From Bacteroidetes bacterium GWF2_33_16 (lineage in GTDB: Bacteria; Bacteroidota; Bacteroidia; Bacteroidales; UBA12077), in assembly GCA_001768565.1 (NCBI GenBank), contig MEOE01000023.1, positions 62,001 to 126,000 of the forward strand: a DNA stretch of 64,000 nt, written 5' to 3'. Under the pieces are notes generated by a model. That model ran no database searches. It was given only the letters and a program-made list of their open reading frames with translations, and had not been told where the DNA came from. Below, piece after piece: positions 29,129-38,040 of this stretch. The position numbers were made by a program, and so were the translations under genes. Every line of letters begins with the position of its first letter. The stretch's first letter is position 1.

Positions 29129-29686
29129 ATGGAAGTAAAAGGGACTGCTGTAAAATCAATAAAGGAGTTTGTTGAAACTCGTTTTAAGGCAGATTATCAA
29201 AAGTGGTTAAAGGCAATGCCAGAGGAATCTCAAGCTATAATAAATGGAGGAATCTTTGCCAACAACTGGTATCCGATGAAAGCTGCAGCAGTTGAACCAA
29301 CCAAAGCACTTGGCAAGGTTTTTTACAACAATGATATTAAACAAGCAGCATGGGAATCGGGAAGATATAGTGCTGAAGTTGGATTAAAAGGAGTTTACAA
29401 AATTTTCGTAATGATTGCAAAACCCCAATATATTATGCAACGTGCGAGTCGTGTATTTACTTCATATTATAGCCCTAGCGACCTTTCGGTAGTTGAATCC
29501 CACGAAAAAGGACTAACCTTACATATAACCAAATTTCCTGAACCTGAACAAATTGTGGAATATCGTATAGCAGGATGGTGCGAAAAAGCTCTTGAATTTA
29601 CAAATTGCAAAAATGTTAGAGCCAAAATTACCAAGTCGCTTACCAATGGCGATAAAGTTACCGAAATAGTTATGTCTTGGAGTTAA
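29129..29686 (+). CDS. Small protein of unknown function, possibly TIGR02265/DUF2378-like
   Basis: I start at the ATG at 29129 (185 residues, MEVKGTAVKSIKEFVETRF); an upstream TTG at 29099 is in frame but unlikely. There is no signal peptide. The middle (WESGRYSAEVGLKGVYKIF) and the C-terminus (HITKFPEPEQIVEYRIAGW, then CEKALEFTNC) resemble the layout of the V4R / TIGR02265 (DUF2378) group, a sensory-like fold, but the match is by eye and weak. It stands alone between two terminators. Confidence 0.55.
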   Translation: MEVKGTAVKSIKEFVETRFKADYQKWLKAMPEESQAIINGGIFANNWYPMKAAAVEPTKALGKVFYNNDIKQAAWESGRYSAEVGLKGVYKIFVMIAKPQYIMQRASRVFTSYYSPSDLSVVESHEKGLTLHITKFPEPEQIVEYRIAGWCEKALEFTNCKNVRAKITKSLTNGDKVTEIVMSWS

Positions 29687-29728
29687 TAATGGCTTGTTAG
29701 TAAATTAAATTGTTAAAGCAATATAAAT

Positions 29729-29766
29729 AAAATAAGAGAATGATATAGTTCCCATTCTCTTATTTT
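29729..29766. terminator. Bidirectional terminator
   Basis: AAAATAAGAGAATG (29729-29742) pairs perfectly with CATTCTCTTATTTT (29753-29766). It lies between converging genes, and its right arm covers the stop codon of the minus-strand gene at 29760. Confidence 0.88.
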
Positions 29767-30512
29767 ATTTTTATTACTATCTTATCCACTATTTCCAAAG
29801 CTGTTGTAAGTGTACTTAAATCTGTAAACAATTCACCTGTTTTTCCTGAATAATGACTATGACCAATTGGTTTCATTATAAATTCTTTATGCTTTAAGCT
29901 CAAATCGATATCAACAGCATAAACAAGTGCTGGTTGTGCAGATGTTTTGTATTCTTTATCTTCTGGAAATTTATTGTTTGTCCAGAATTCGTTCCAATCC
30001 CATGATTGATTAATTTCAAACAAGATTCTGAATTTCACAGGTAGTTCATCATCAGCTCTCGATTTTAATAAAAACTCATCTGTTGGCGTTGCACCTGTGT
30101 AAGCATCAGCAACAGGATTTCCTGGTGTTGGAAGATAAAATCCATCCTCCGCCTTAAAACCATATTTATGCCCCCAATAAGGCAAAGCAGCAGGTCTGCG
30201 TTTCGATTCCTTTTGCCAGCGATTGTCTTTAACCTGGCCATAAACAAAAACTCCTTTCGCAATTGACTGAGCCACATAGATTGTTTGAATGTAATTGCCA
30301 CTCATATCTTCAATCCATATAGCAAGTAAAGGATAATAAAACTCATCACCCTTATGAAGTTCTATTTCAAACTCAATTCCTTGTCCGCCACTGTTGCTCT
30401 GCAGAATTACAGGATTGTATTCTTTTAATTTTGTCCTTTTCTTTTGTGCCAGCAAATTGGCTGAAAAAAACAACATTGCTAAAAATAAAATTGTAACACG
30501 TAACATAATCAA
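29760..30512 (-). CDS. Secreted DUF2271-like protein
   Basis: The 250-residue protein has a signal peptide (cut near LLAQ, residue 22) and a beta-rich body with YPLLAIWIEDMSGNYIQTIY and a C-terminal HSHYSGKTGELFTDL. The pattern of an exported beta-sandwich with WIED... and a heme/flavin-system neighbourhood fits the DUF2271 group loosely. It starts 6 bp after the TonB receptor stop and probably shares its mRNA, so a role with that receptor is likely. MIM at the start leaves two ATG choices six bases apart. Confidence 0.6.
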   Translation of the reverse strand: MIMLRVTILFLAMLFFSANLLAQKKRTKLKEYNPVILQSNSGGQGIEFEIELHKGDEFYYPLLAIWIEDMSGNYIQTIYVAQSIAKGVFVYGQVKDNRWQKESKRRPAALPYWGHKYGFKAEDGFYLPTPGNPVADAYTGATPTDEFLLKSRADDELPVKFRILFEINQSWDWNEFWTNNKFPEDKEYKTSAQPALVYAVDIDLSLKHKEFIMKPIGHSHYSGKTGELFTDLSTLTTALEIVDKIVIKIK

Positions 30513-30518
30513 TACCTA

Positions 30519-32936
30519 TTAAAATTGAATAATAATACCTAATGATGGCAACACTGTTCCTGCACCTTCGCTCACAATGGTTTTCATTAAATACCGATCA
30601 GGGTTCGCAGGATCAATAATAAGGGTATCATCAGCATTGGTTTGAGGAACAAACTTGTCGGGCTCATCCGATTTGAAATTATACAAATTCTGAATATCAA
30701 GATAAATCATAAGTGACCACTTATTGTAAAAATATTGTTTATCGATTCGAATATCAAGCTGATGAAAATTGCTAAGCCGCAATGAATTAAACTGCGAATA
30801 ATCAAGATATTCGCGGCCACGAACATTCCAGGCCGAAATAAGACTTGTTTTATTCTCATCAAAAGGAGTAAAAGGAGCACCACCAACAAATCGCCATTTT
30901 AATCCAATCTGCCAGTTTCGTTTAAACTCTCTTGTTGCGATTAGGTTTAAAAGATGCTTGTTATCCCATGATGTTGGGATATAGCTGGAAGTCAAATCCA
31001 GATTGGTATCGAACTTTTTAAATTCACTACGCACCAAGGTATAGGATAAGACGAGGTTAAGTCCCCACAAATCGCGATGCCTTGCAAGAAACTCGACCCC
31101 ATACGATTGCCCTTCGGCTTTCGATAACACTTCTTCATCACCAAAACTTCCATAATCGGCACCTTTGTTTGCTAATGCGATAGAATCATTCACCGAAAAA
31201 GGATAATCGCGATAATACTTGTAAAATCCTTCGATTGAGATAGTGGATTGATCCGTTGGCAGATACTCAAAACCTGCAACAAGATGATCTACAGAAATAT
31301 ATTTCAATCCATTATCCTTATTTATCAAAGCACCAGTTCCATTACTAAAACCCAGTGTTGTGTATGCAGGTTGCTGATAATACCTGCCGGCATTAAAGTT
31401 CAACGAAAAATCAGGTACTATTTTGTATGATGCAGAAAATCGGGGAGAAATCTGCTCGAGCAAATTCGACATACTCGACGAATAATTATTTGCATCAGAA
31501 CGAATACCTAATGATAAAGCTAGCTTTTTCTGAAAAAACTCCCTGCTTATCTGTCCAAATACTGACCATTTCCAAAGGTCAAGATCAGTATTGTAATTTA
31601 CAGAAAATGGATTCGTACCAACAAACTCTTTTCTGAACGTGCTATTTGTATACATGACATATTCAAGACCAGCACCAACATTTATTTTATACCCATTATC
31701 GGTACGCGTAGTATTTTCGTACCTAAACTTATACTCCGATTCGGTAGATTTATAATCGAATGTTTTTAAAGAATCTACTTCGATGTTATCCTGGTATTTA
31801 TATGAGTTATTATTTAAAAAGTTGTGACTTAAAACCCAGGTATCATAGCTTTTTTCTCTATAATGCTTTAAAACCGCTCCTACCGTATAACTCCACTGCT
31901 CATTTACAGGAAGGTAATTTAAAATATATTGCTGCTCCTCGGTTTCGTTCGCATCCAGATTAAGATTAAACTGATCCAATGCTCCCAATCCAATTAATGT
32001 TAATTCGGTTTTCTCGTTTAATCTTGATTTAATTTTAAACTGAACATCATTGTATGTAGGCAAAAAGGGCAATTCAAGTACCGAAAATAAAAGTTGCAGG
32101 TATGAGCGTCGGGCAGAAAAAATATAGGTAGTTTTATCTCCTATTGGGCCATCAAAAGTAAGTGCTATTTCTGATGCTCCAAGCGTTCCCTGTATTTCGG
32201 TTTTTTTATTGTTTCCATCTTTTTGCTTAAACTCGATTACCGAACTTAGTGCGTTTCCACGATTAGCAGGAAATGCGCCAGAATAAAAATTAACTTCACG
32301 TACAAAATCAACATTAATAATTCCAACCGGTCCACCCGAAGCTCCCTGTGTAGCAAAGTGGTTGATGTTTGGAATCTGAACATCATCGAGAAAAAAAGTA
32401 TTCTCGCTTGGCCCGCCACCACGAACAATAACATCGTTGCGTTGCACTGGAGTTGATGCAACTCCGGGAAACGATTGTAGAACCTTTGAAATATCACGAT
32501 TTGCACCCGGACTCTTCTCTATATCCTGCAAACCAATTGTTCTGAGCGACAATGGACTTTCTTCTGTCTTTCTAAATGCTGATGGTTTTACAACTACTTC
32601 ATTTAATAAAATAGATGTTTCAATTAAAGGAATATCAATAGTAGCCTGCTTCGAATTTGTTACCATAATTTCCGGAGAAATAAACGTTTCAAATCCAACA
32701 GCCGAAACCTGAAGCTTAACAAAGCCGGGTATTAATCCTGTAAACTTGAATTCTCCATCAAAATTAGAAGCGGAACCAATTGTAGTTTGAAAAATTACAA
32801 TATTTGCAAAGGCTACAGGCTCATTGTTTTTGCTGTTAAACACACGCCCCTGAATACTTCCGTTATCAGGTCGCTGAGCAAAAAGAGGAAATATTATTAA
32901 TATCGAAAATAATGTATTAAGTACTTTTTGTATCAT
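30519..32936 (-). CDS. TonB-dependent receptor
   Basis: The 805-residue protein has a signal peptide (cut near FAQ, residue 21), a carboxypeptidase-like domain (GSIQGRVFNSKNNEPVAFA), a plug (VLQSFPGVASTPVQRNDVIV, then RGGGPSENTFFLDDVQIP) and a barrel ending LGIIIQF. It energises uptake of an unidentified ligand; there is no SusD partner. The following gene, 6 bp away, encodes the secreted DUF2271-like protein. The RGGGPSEN form of the plug is common among siderophore-like and heme-like receptors, but the ligand is not readable. Confidence 0.9.
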   Translation of the reverse strand: MIQKVLNTLFSILIIFPLFAQRPDNGSIQGRVFNSKNNEPVAFANIVIFQTTIGSASNFDGEFKFTGLIPGFVKLQVSAVGFETFISPEIMVTNSKQATIDIPLIETSILLNEVVVKPSAFRKTEESPLSLRTIGLQDIEKSPGANRDISKVLQSFPGVASTPVQRNDVIVRGGGPSENTFFLDDVQIPNINHFATQGASGGPVGIINVDFVREVNFYSGAFPANRGNALSSVIEFKQKDGNNKKTEIQGTLGASEIALTFDGPIGDKTTYIFSARRSYLQLLFSVLELPFLPTYNDVQFKIKSRLNEKTELTLIGLGALDQFNLNLDANETEEQQYILNYLPVNEQWSYTVGAVLKHYREKSYDTWVLSHNFLNNNSYKYQDNIEVDSLKTFDYKSTESEYKFRYENTTRTDNGYKINVGAGLEYVMYTNSTFRKEFVGTNPFSVNYNTDLDLWKWSVFGQISREFFQKKLALSLGIRSDANNYSSSMSNLLEQISPRFSASYKIVPDFSLNFNAGRYYQQPAYTTLGFSNGTGALINKDNGLKYISVDHLVAGFEYLPTDQSTISIEGFYKYYRDYPFSVNDSIALANKGADYGSFGDEEVLSKAEGQSYGVEFLARHRDLWGLNLVLSYTLVRSEFKKFDTNLDLTSSYIPTSWDNKHLLNLIATREFKRNWQIGLKWRFVGGAPFTPFDENKTSLISAWNVRGREYLDYSQFNSLRLSNFHQLDIRIDKQYFYNKWSLMIYLDIQNLYNFKSDEPDKFVPQTNADDTLIIDPANPDRYLMKTIVSEGAGTVLPSLGIIIQF

Positions 32937-33022
32937 ATATGCATGTTTATTTTTTTAAAGTATTAATTAAACAAGCACTGTTTGTAAAAGTTCAATATCA
33001 AAAAAATATTTTCTAACCCAGA

Positions 33023-34006
33023 TTAAATTTGTGATTTGAAAAATGATCTGTCATTAACAAAATCCAGAAATGTATACTTCTTTTCAAGTTCTTCGATTAA
33101 TTTGATCTGACTTTCAATGAACTTTTTATGACTTGGAGTATTTTGATTTAAAGGTCGATGGGTTTTTGCAAGCAAAATCCTCTCAACCTCTTTTGTTATA
33201 TCAACCGTCTTTTTCTCAAGGTAGGTTTGCACAAACTGATCCCATATATAATCAATAGCTACTTTTGATGGATGCAACATATCATCGGCATAAAATCGAT
33301 AATCGCGCAAATCGTCCATCAGAATTTCATAGGCTGGAAAATACTCTATACTCTTAAATCTCTCCTTAAGCTGATGGATAGCGAGAATTAGAGTTGATTT
33401 ACTTAATTGATTCTGAACAGGACCGTCTTTCCAATGCCTTACGGGGCTAACTGTAAAAATTATTTTCAGGTTTTTATTGAGCTCATGAAGTCGGTTTATA
33501 AGATTTGCCCATTCAACAAATATATCTTCTGTATCAAGCTTAATACGTTCAAACTCCTTAGCAGGAATCTTATGGCAATTCGAAACGATGTTGCCCGATT
33601 TTAAATATTTATAAACCCACGAGGTTCCAAAAGTTATAAGCAAGTAATCTGCATTGCGCAATTGTCTGGATGCAAGCTCAATAGATTTATTAATTTTTCC
33701 CAAACAAATGGTTTGATCAACATCAGAAAATTCAGTATCGTGGTAAAAGCTAAACCACTGATCGTTGAATAATCCCAGGTCACTTTCCTTAAATTCTGAC
33801 TGTTCAATGAGAATTTCCAGCCCGCTTTGAACTGAAACCGGATTATACATTACACCAAAAGGATTAACTAGAGCAGGGAATTTTAAATCCAGCATTTTGT
33901 TGCCGATATTTTCGGTAAAACAAGAACCCATGAACAAAACAGGAGTTTGATAACCAATTTTGTTTGGTGAAGGTTCTGGATGTATTATTGTACGATAGTT
34001 TTTCAT
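33023..34006 (-). CDS. GSCFA-domain (SGNH-like) protein
   Basis: The 327-residue protein has the family's namesake motif in the form GSCFTENIG (27-35), with Ser28 as the presumed nucleophile, and a late DDMLHPSKVAIDYIWDQF segment with the Asp/His expected of SGNH hydrolases. It lacks a signal peptide, so it is cytoplasmic. Members are very common in Bacteroidota and alphaproteobacteria, with proposed esterase or acyltransferase activity; the substrate is not known. Its start lies 8 bp from the left arm of the four-helix-bundle element. Confidence 0.88.
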   Translation of the reverse strand: MKNYRTIIHPEPSPNKIGYQTPVLFMGSCFTENIGNKMLDLKFPALVNPFGVMYNPVSVQSGLEILIEQSEFKESDLGLFNDQWFSFYHDTEFSDVDQTICLGKINKSIELASRQLRNADYLLITFGTSWVYKYLKSGNIVSNCHKIPAKEFERIKLDTEDIFVEWANLINRLHELNKNLKIIFTVSPVRHWKDGPVQNQLSKSTLILAIHQLKERFKSIEYFPAYEILMDDLRDYRFYADDMLHPSKVAIDYIWDQFVQTYLEKKTVDITKEVERILLAKTHRPLNQNTPSHKKFIESQIKLIEELEKKYTFLDFVNDRSFFKSQI

Positions 34007-34013
34007 AATAATC

Positions 34014-34454
34014 AGCTATGAGTTACGAGCTATTAGCTAAGAGCCTATTTTTGTAATTGTTTCATAAAAGCAATTAGCATTTTTTGTTCTTCATCAACTT
34101 CAACTAACAATTGGGTTAACTTTTCTTATCGCAAAATGAAAATTCTACAGCAAGAAGTAATTGATTTTCCAACTCAAAACAAGAACCCAAAGCAATTTCA
34201 ATAAAACGATAATAATCCTTTTCACTTCTTCTACTACTCCCTTCGGCAATATTTGAAGAGATTGAAACTGATGCACGATTAATTTGACTTATTAAACCAA
34301 ATCTTTCATCTGATGGAAAGTCTTTAGTTATTTTATAAGAGTCTTTAGCTATTTTAAATCCTTTTTGCCAAATCTTTAATTTTTTAAAATCTTTCATATT
34401 TTCTAATAAACCTTATATTAGCTCATGGCTCTTAGCTATTATCTCGAAGCTTCT
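34014..34454. mobile_element. Heptamer-bounded element carrying a four-helix-bundle gene
   Basis: The left arm (34014-34048) is five 7-nt words: AGCTATG, AGTTACG, AGCTATT, AGCTAAG, AGCCTAT. The right arm (34420-34454) is AGCTCAT, GGCTCTT, AGCTATT, ATCTCGA, AGCTTCT. The 12-mer TAGCTAAGAGCC (34034-34045) is the exact reverse complement of GGCTCTTAGCTA (34427-34438), so the arms are inverted relative to each other. The left arm overlaps the stop of the restored reading frame. The whole unit fills the gap between the GSCFA gene and the hydrolase gene. Mobility is inferred from structure; no transposase is present. Confidence 0.5.
34045..34397 (-). pseudogene. Four-helix-bundle (S23/avd-like) protein, frameshifted near the C-terminus
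   Basis: The frame from the ATG at 34395-34397 has the family start (KDFKKLKIWQKGFKIA) and the conserved ISSNIAEGSSRRSEKDYYRF, then stops after 93 residues (34116). Restoring one A in the four-base run at 34121-34124 gives the missing last helix (LTQLLVEVDEEQKML, then IAFMKQLQK) and a stop at 34045-34047, for 117 residues, the usual family length. So either a one-base deletion inactivated the gene or it is a sequence error. Members occur within 23S rRNA intervening sequences and scattered in Bacteroidota genomes; the biochemical role is unclear. Confidence 0.8.
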
Positions 34455-34458
34455 TTTT

Positions 34459-35298
34459 TTATAGTTTTTTTTCAATCCAACTAACAACAAACTCGAAAAT
34501 CTTATCTTTCTCAAATTCGTTATGAAGTTCGTGATAAAGGTCTGGCCATTCTTTGTAAACCACATCCTTGCCTGCAATTTTGACTTTTTCGGCAAACTCT
34601 TTACTGGCTTTATATGAAGTTATGTGATCATCATTACCATGTTGCAATAAAACGGGCAGATTGATCTTTTCTGCATTTTTCAAATCCCACAATCCAGCAT
34701 TATATATTTCAAAAAACATTCGGGTTGATATCTTTTCGTGAACCAATGGATCATTTATATAATCATCCACAATTTTTTTATCATGCGATAAGGCTTTAAC
34801 ATCGAGGTTTGCATTCTGGGTAAATTTGGGATAAACCCGTTTCATTATTTTGGCAATAGTTAATATCAGAATTGATGTATCGAACGAAAGCTTAAACCAT
34901 GGTGATGAAATAACTGCTCCGAAAAAATCATGTTCTCTTTTTAAGATATAATTTGTAATTATATTTCCACCTAAACTATGCCCATATATAAGCTGAGGTA
35001 AATTGGGATACAGTTTCTTTGATTCCTTAACCAACACATCAACATCGTTTAAAAAATCATCGAACGAATTAATATACCCGCGTCGGCCATCTGATTTTCC
35101 ATGCCCTCGATAATCAATAGCATGAACAATAAAACCTTTATCAGTAAATCGTGAGGCCCAATCGTCATATCTGTGCGAATATTCGCCATAACCATGAACG
35201 AGGTTTATAACTGCTTTTGGAGTAACATGTGGTTCCCATAAATATCCCGAGAGTTTCATTCCGTCGAATGATGCGTACATGGTTGATTTATAGTTCAT
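34459..35298 (-). CDS. Alpha/beta hydrolase (monoacylglycerol-lipase/lysophospholipase-like)
   Basis: The 279-residue protein has the oxyanion-loop VHGYGEYSHRYD near residue 34, RGHGKSDG near 64-71, the nucleophile elbow GHSLGG (106-111, Ser108), an acid segment HGNDDHITS, and a final LYHELHNE with the catalytic His. This order matches the lysophospholipase/monoacylglycerol lipase (serine aminopeptidase S33) family. There is no signal peptide. It would hydrolyse lipid esters in the cytoplasm. Its stop is 5 bp from the right arm of the four-helix-bundle element. Confidence 0.88.
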   Translation of the reverse strand: MNYKSTMYASFDGMKLSGYLWEPHVTPKAVINLVHGYGEYSHRYDDWASRFTDKGFIVHAIDYRGHGKSDGRRGYINSFDDFLNDVDVLVKESKKLYPNLPQLIYGHSLGGNIITNYILKREHDFFGAVISSPWFKLSFDTSILILTIAKIMKRVYPKFTQNANLDVKALSHDKKIVDDYINDPLVHEKISTRMFFEIYNAGLWDLKNAEKINLPVLLQHGNDDHITSYKASKEFAEKVKIAGKDVVYKEWPDLYHELHNEFEKDKIFEFVVSWIEKKL

Positions 35299-35512
35299 AA
35301 TTGATTAGTTTAGTATATGGTTTCAGATCAAATTTAAGGATAAAATGCAATAATTCATACTCCAATTTGTTTAATCACAGTTGTCCTTTATGATTTTTAG
35401 TAATCTTTTGCCAATATCGTCTATACATTCAAGAAATATTTTTTGTATTTTAGCTTGAACAAACTCCCATACCAATCTGTATTATTCACTTGTTAAACTA
35501 AAATTAAATAGA

Positions 35513-36394
35513 ATGATTAAAAAGATTACTTTTATAGTTACACTCGCATTTTTTGCATCATCAACTTATTCCCAAGAAACTGCAGATACAATAAAACACT
35601 GGAAATTTAATGGTGTAACTTCGGTAAATTTTACTCAGGTTTCATTAACCAACTGGGCTGCTGGTGGCGAAAACTCCTATGCATTAAATGGATTAATCAA
35701 CTTATCCATAAATTATTCCAAAGACAAGAACGATTGGTTAAACACATTAAACCTTGGTTATGGTTTGCAAAAACAAGGTGAACAAGATGTTCGAAAAACC
35801 GATGACCAAATCGATTTCTTATCCAAATATGGTCGAAAAGTTTCCAAATCGTTTTTTATTAGTGCTATGCTAAATTTTAAAACTCAGTTTACCGATGGTT
35901 TAAAATACGAAACAGATACAAGTTATGTAATATCTAAATTTATGGCACCTGCATATTTGCAAGCGTCGCTAGGTATGGAGTATAAACCCAGCGAAGTATT
36001 TTATGCTGTATTATCACCAGTTGCAGGAAAATTAACTATGGTAATGGATGATACATTATCTTCTAAGGGGGCTTTTGGTGTTGAACCTGGGAAAAAAACA
36101 CGACTTGAGCTTGGTGGTGCTGTAAGCATTGGTTTTAAGAAAGATATTATGAAAAATGTGAATTTTAATACTACCCTTGGTTTATTCTCCAATTATCTTG
36201 AAAATGCACAAAACGTTGATTTAGATTGGAAAGTATTCGTTACTATGAAAATCAACGATTACTTATCAGCTAACCTGAATACCCATCTGATTTATGATGA
36301 TGATATTAAAACATCAGATAAAGATGGTAATCCAGAAGGTGCAAAGGTTCAATTTAAAGAAGTTTTTGGAGTAGGGTTAACATATAAATTTTAG
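35513..36394 (+). CDS. DUF3078-type outer-membrane protein
   Basis: The 293-residue protein has a signal peptide (cut near TYSQE, residue 20) and the hallmark NFTQVSLTNWAAGGENSYA at about 40-58, followed by repeated amphipathic strands and a final aromatic strand FGVGLTYKF. DUF3078 proteins are Bacteroidota barrel-like outer-membrane proteins of unknown function. It is a monocistronic gene with its own upstream region of about 210 bp. A repeat hairpin follows the stop. Confidence 0.85.
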   Translation: MIKKITFIVTLAFFASSTYSQETADTIKHWKFNGVTSVNFTQVSLTNWAAGGENSYALNGLINLSINYSKDKNDWLNTLNLGYGLQKQGEQDVRKTDDQIDFLSKYGRKVSKSFFISAMLNFKTQFTDGLKYETDTSYVISKFMAPAYLQASLGMEYKPSEVFYAVLSPVAGKLTMVMDDTLSSKGAFGVEPGKKTRLELGGAVSIGFKKDIMKNVNFNTTLGLFSNYLENAQNVDLDWKVFVTMKINDYLSANLNTHLIYDDDIKTSDKDGNPEGAKVQFKEVFGVGLTYKF

Positions 36395-36410
36395 CTTTTT
36401 ACTTTTAACC

Positions 36411-36480
36411 GCAAAGATCTCAAAGAAAAAAACCACAAAGAACTCGAAGGAAGAATTTAATCTTCGTGTCCTTTGTGGCT
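36411..36480. repeat. Nine-base-phased repeat and hairpin between converging genes
   Basis: CGCAAAGAT and CTCAAAGAA, then CACAAAGAA and CTCGAAGGA, follow a roughly nine-base rhythm. ACCACAAAGAACTCGAAGG (36432-36450) pairs with TCTTCGTGTCCTTTGTGGC (about 36461-36479) with a few mismatches. It could act as a bidirectional terminator, though the T run is poor. Similar CCACAAAG blocks are common in Bacteroidota intergenic DNA. Confidence 0.5.
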
Positions 36481-36499
36481 AAATTTTCATGTATAATAC

Positions 36500-37792
36500 T
36501 TAAAACAATTGTTTTAAAATCTTTTCAACTTCCTTGAGTTTAGGATTTATGTCAAACACATGTTTGGGTGCCAAATAATGCAGGTTGTGCTCTTTCTTAT
36601 ATCTCTCTTCGCCACCACCCGTAATATTCAACATAATAGTAGCATTTTTTTCAATTCTGTTTTCTTTAACTGCATTAATTAAACTTGCAACAGCCACCGC
36701 TGAAGCCGGATGAATATCATTTCCTTCAACCTCTTTAAATAAATTAGCAGCCTCTTTTAATTCAGTATTGTTTGCTAAAAGCACATCTCCTCCAGCATCT
36801 TTCATCGCATCATAAAGACCTCCAGCAATAGAATATGGTGGTTTTCTGTTCGAAAGAACCTTAGCAATTATTTCTTCTACATGCTTGCGTGCTTCATCAT
36901 CTTCGTAAGGCAACATAGGTCGCGAATCGGCTTTCCATGCATTGTGTATTGGAACAAATGGATGATTCTGCGAAACCATAAGCTTCATCTTATTCCTTCC
37001 GAATCGGCCATCTTCGATAAAGCGAAGATTTGCTTCCCAAGCAGCAATAGCGCCTGTTCCACTACCTACAGCCTGAAAATAGTAATCCGGAATACGACCG
37101 ATTTTTGTTACAGCTGATAAAACAGTTGTTCCCATTCCGTCGCGTCGTGCTACATTCTTTGCTCCGCCTTCGGCAATAAAACCCTCAACCTGACAAGCCA
37201 GATTTGATAAATGAATGGCATCAAAATAATCGCTTCCTGATTTGGTGGCAATAAGTTTAACACAATCATGAACATGTTCACCAAACCAAAGTGCATTTAA
37301 ATTATCTTCAGGGACACAAAGCAAAAGTGGAATATTATTATCAGAACATACTCTTGCAAAAGCACGTGCGGTATTACCAGCAGATGCAACTACAAGAATC
37401 TTTTTTATATCCAAATTCATACGAGCACAAACACTATATGATTCAGTTTCTTTAAATGAGCAAGTTCGAAAGTTAGCTCCTCGTTCGGGCCAGTAACCAC
37501 TAAAAGTAATGTATAGATTTTCAAGCCCTAGGTATTTTGCAAGTCCTTCGCTTTTATAAGTTACCGGAGCACATGAGCCTTTTAAAACTTTCTTAACAGG
37601 AAGCCAATCTGCAAACTTGTAAATCCCATACGACTCATCTTTTGCTTCTATTTGCTTTTTACTGTATATAGCACGCACTAAAGTCGGATCGGTTTCTCCC
37701 GGAGCATCAAGGGTCCATCCTTCATCAATAAATTGTTTGCCTGTTTTAACTGATTCCAGTATATAGTCGGTAGCCTTAAATTCCTCTGTCAT
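36500..37792 (-). CDS. Cysteate-synthase-like PLP enzyme
   Basis: The 430-residue protein is a fold-type II PLP enzyme of the threonine-synthase superfamily. The PLP lysine is in TCSFKETESYSV (Lys114), the substrate-site loop is ASAGNTARAF (136-145), and a Gly loop QAVGSGTGAIAAW follows. The specific FSGYWPERGANFRTCSFKETE wording (97-117) and length match the cysteate synthase family (TIGR03844), which makes L-cysteate from phosphoserine and sulfite. In Bacteroidota cysteate feeds sulfonolipid (capnine) synthesis. A threonine synthase is the main alternative, but these usually have a different N-terminal half. It is monocistronic. Confidence 0.78.
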   Translation of the reverse strand: MTEEFKATDYILESVKTGKQFIDEGWTLDAPGETDPTLVRAIYSKKQIEAKDESYGIYKFADWLPVKKVLKGSCAPVTYKSEGLAKYLGLENLYITFSGYWPERGANFRTCSFKETESYSVCARMNLDIKKILVVASAGNTARAFARVCSDNNIPLLLCVPEDNLNALWFGEHVHDCVKLIATKSGSDYFDAIHLSNLACQVEGFIAEGGAKNVARRDGMGTTVLSAVTKIGRIPDYYFQAVGSGTGAIAAWEANLRFIEDGRFGRNKMKLMVSQNHPFVPIHNAWKADSRPMLPYEDDEARKHVEEIIAKVLSNRKPPYSIAGGLYDAMKDAGGDVLLANNTELKEAANLFKEVEGNDIHPASAVAVASLINAVKENRIEKNATIMLNITGGGEERYKKEHNLHYLAPKHVFDINPKLKEVEKILKQLF

Positions 37793-38040
37793 TATTATAA
37801 CTTTAAGATAATCGGTAAAAATAATAAAATTGAATGGTTTCTTTGATTTTAAAAATCAAATATAGCTATGAAGTCATAAAAACAATAAATTCCATAATAA
37901 ATACAGGCTTTATAATAGAACAAAAAATATCAAATTAGAGCAATTAATAACACTTGCCCCAAAAAACAAGTATATTTTTTAATAAAAGAAGATTATGCTA
38001 TTGATTTTATGGCTATTTTTAATTCTACAATTTATCTATA

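Noticed and set aside
34045..34127. Programmed -1 frameshift in the four-helix-bundle gene
   Set aside because: The zero-frame codons GAT AAG AAA AGT do not form a good slippery heptamer and no stimulatory structure is evident; deletion or sequence error is simpler.
34116..34397. Diversity-generating retroelement accessory (Avd-type) role for the four-helix-bundle protein
   Set aside because: No reverse transcriptase, template repeat or variable repeat is present near the gene.
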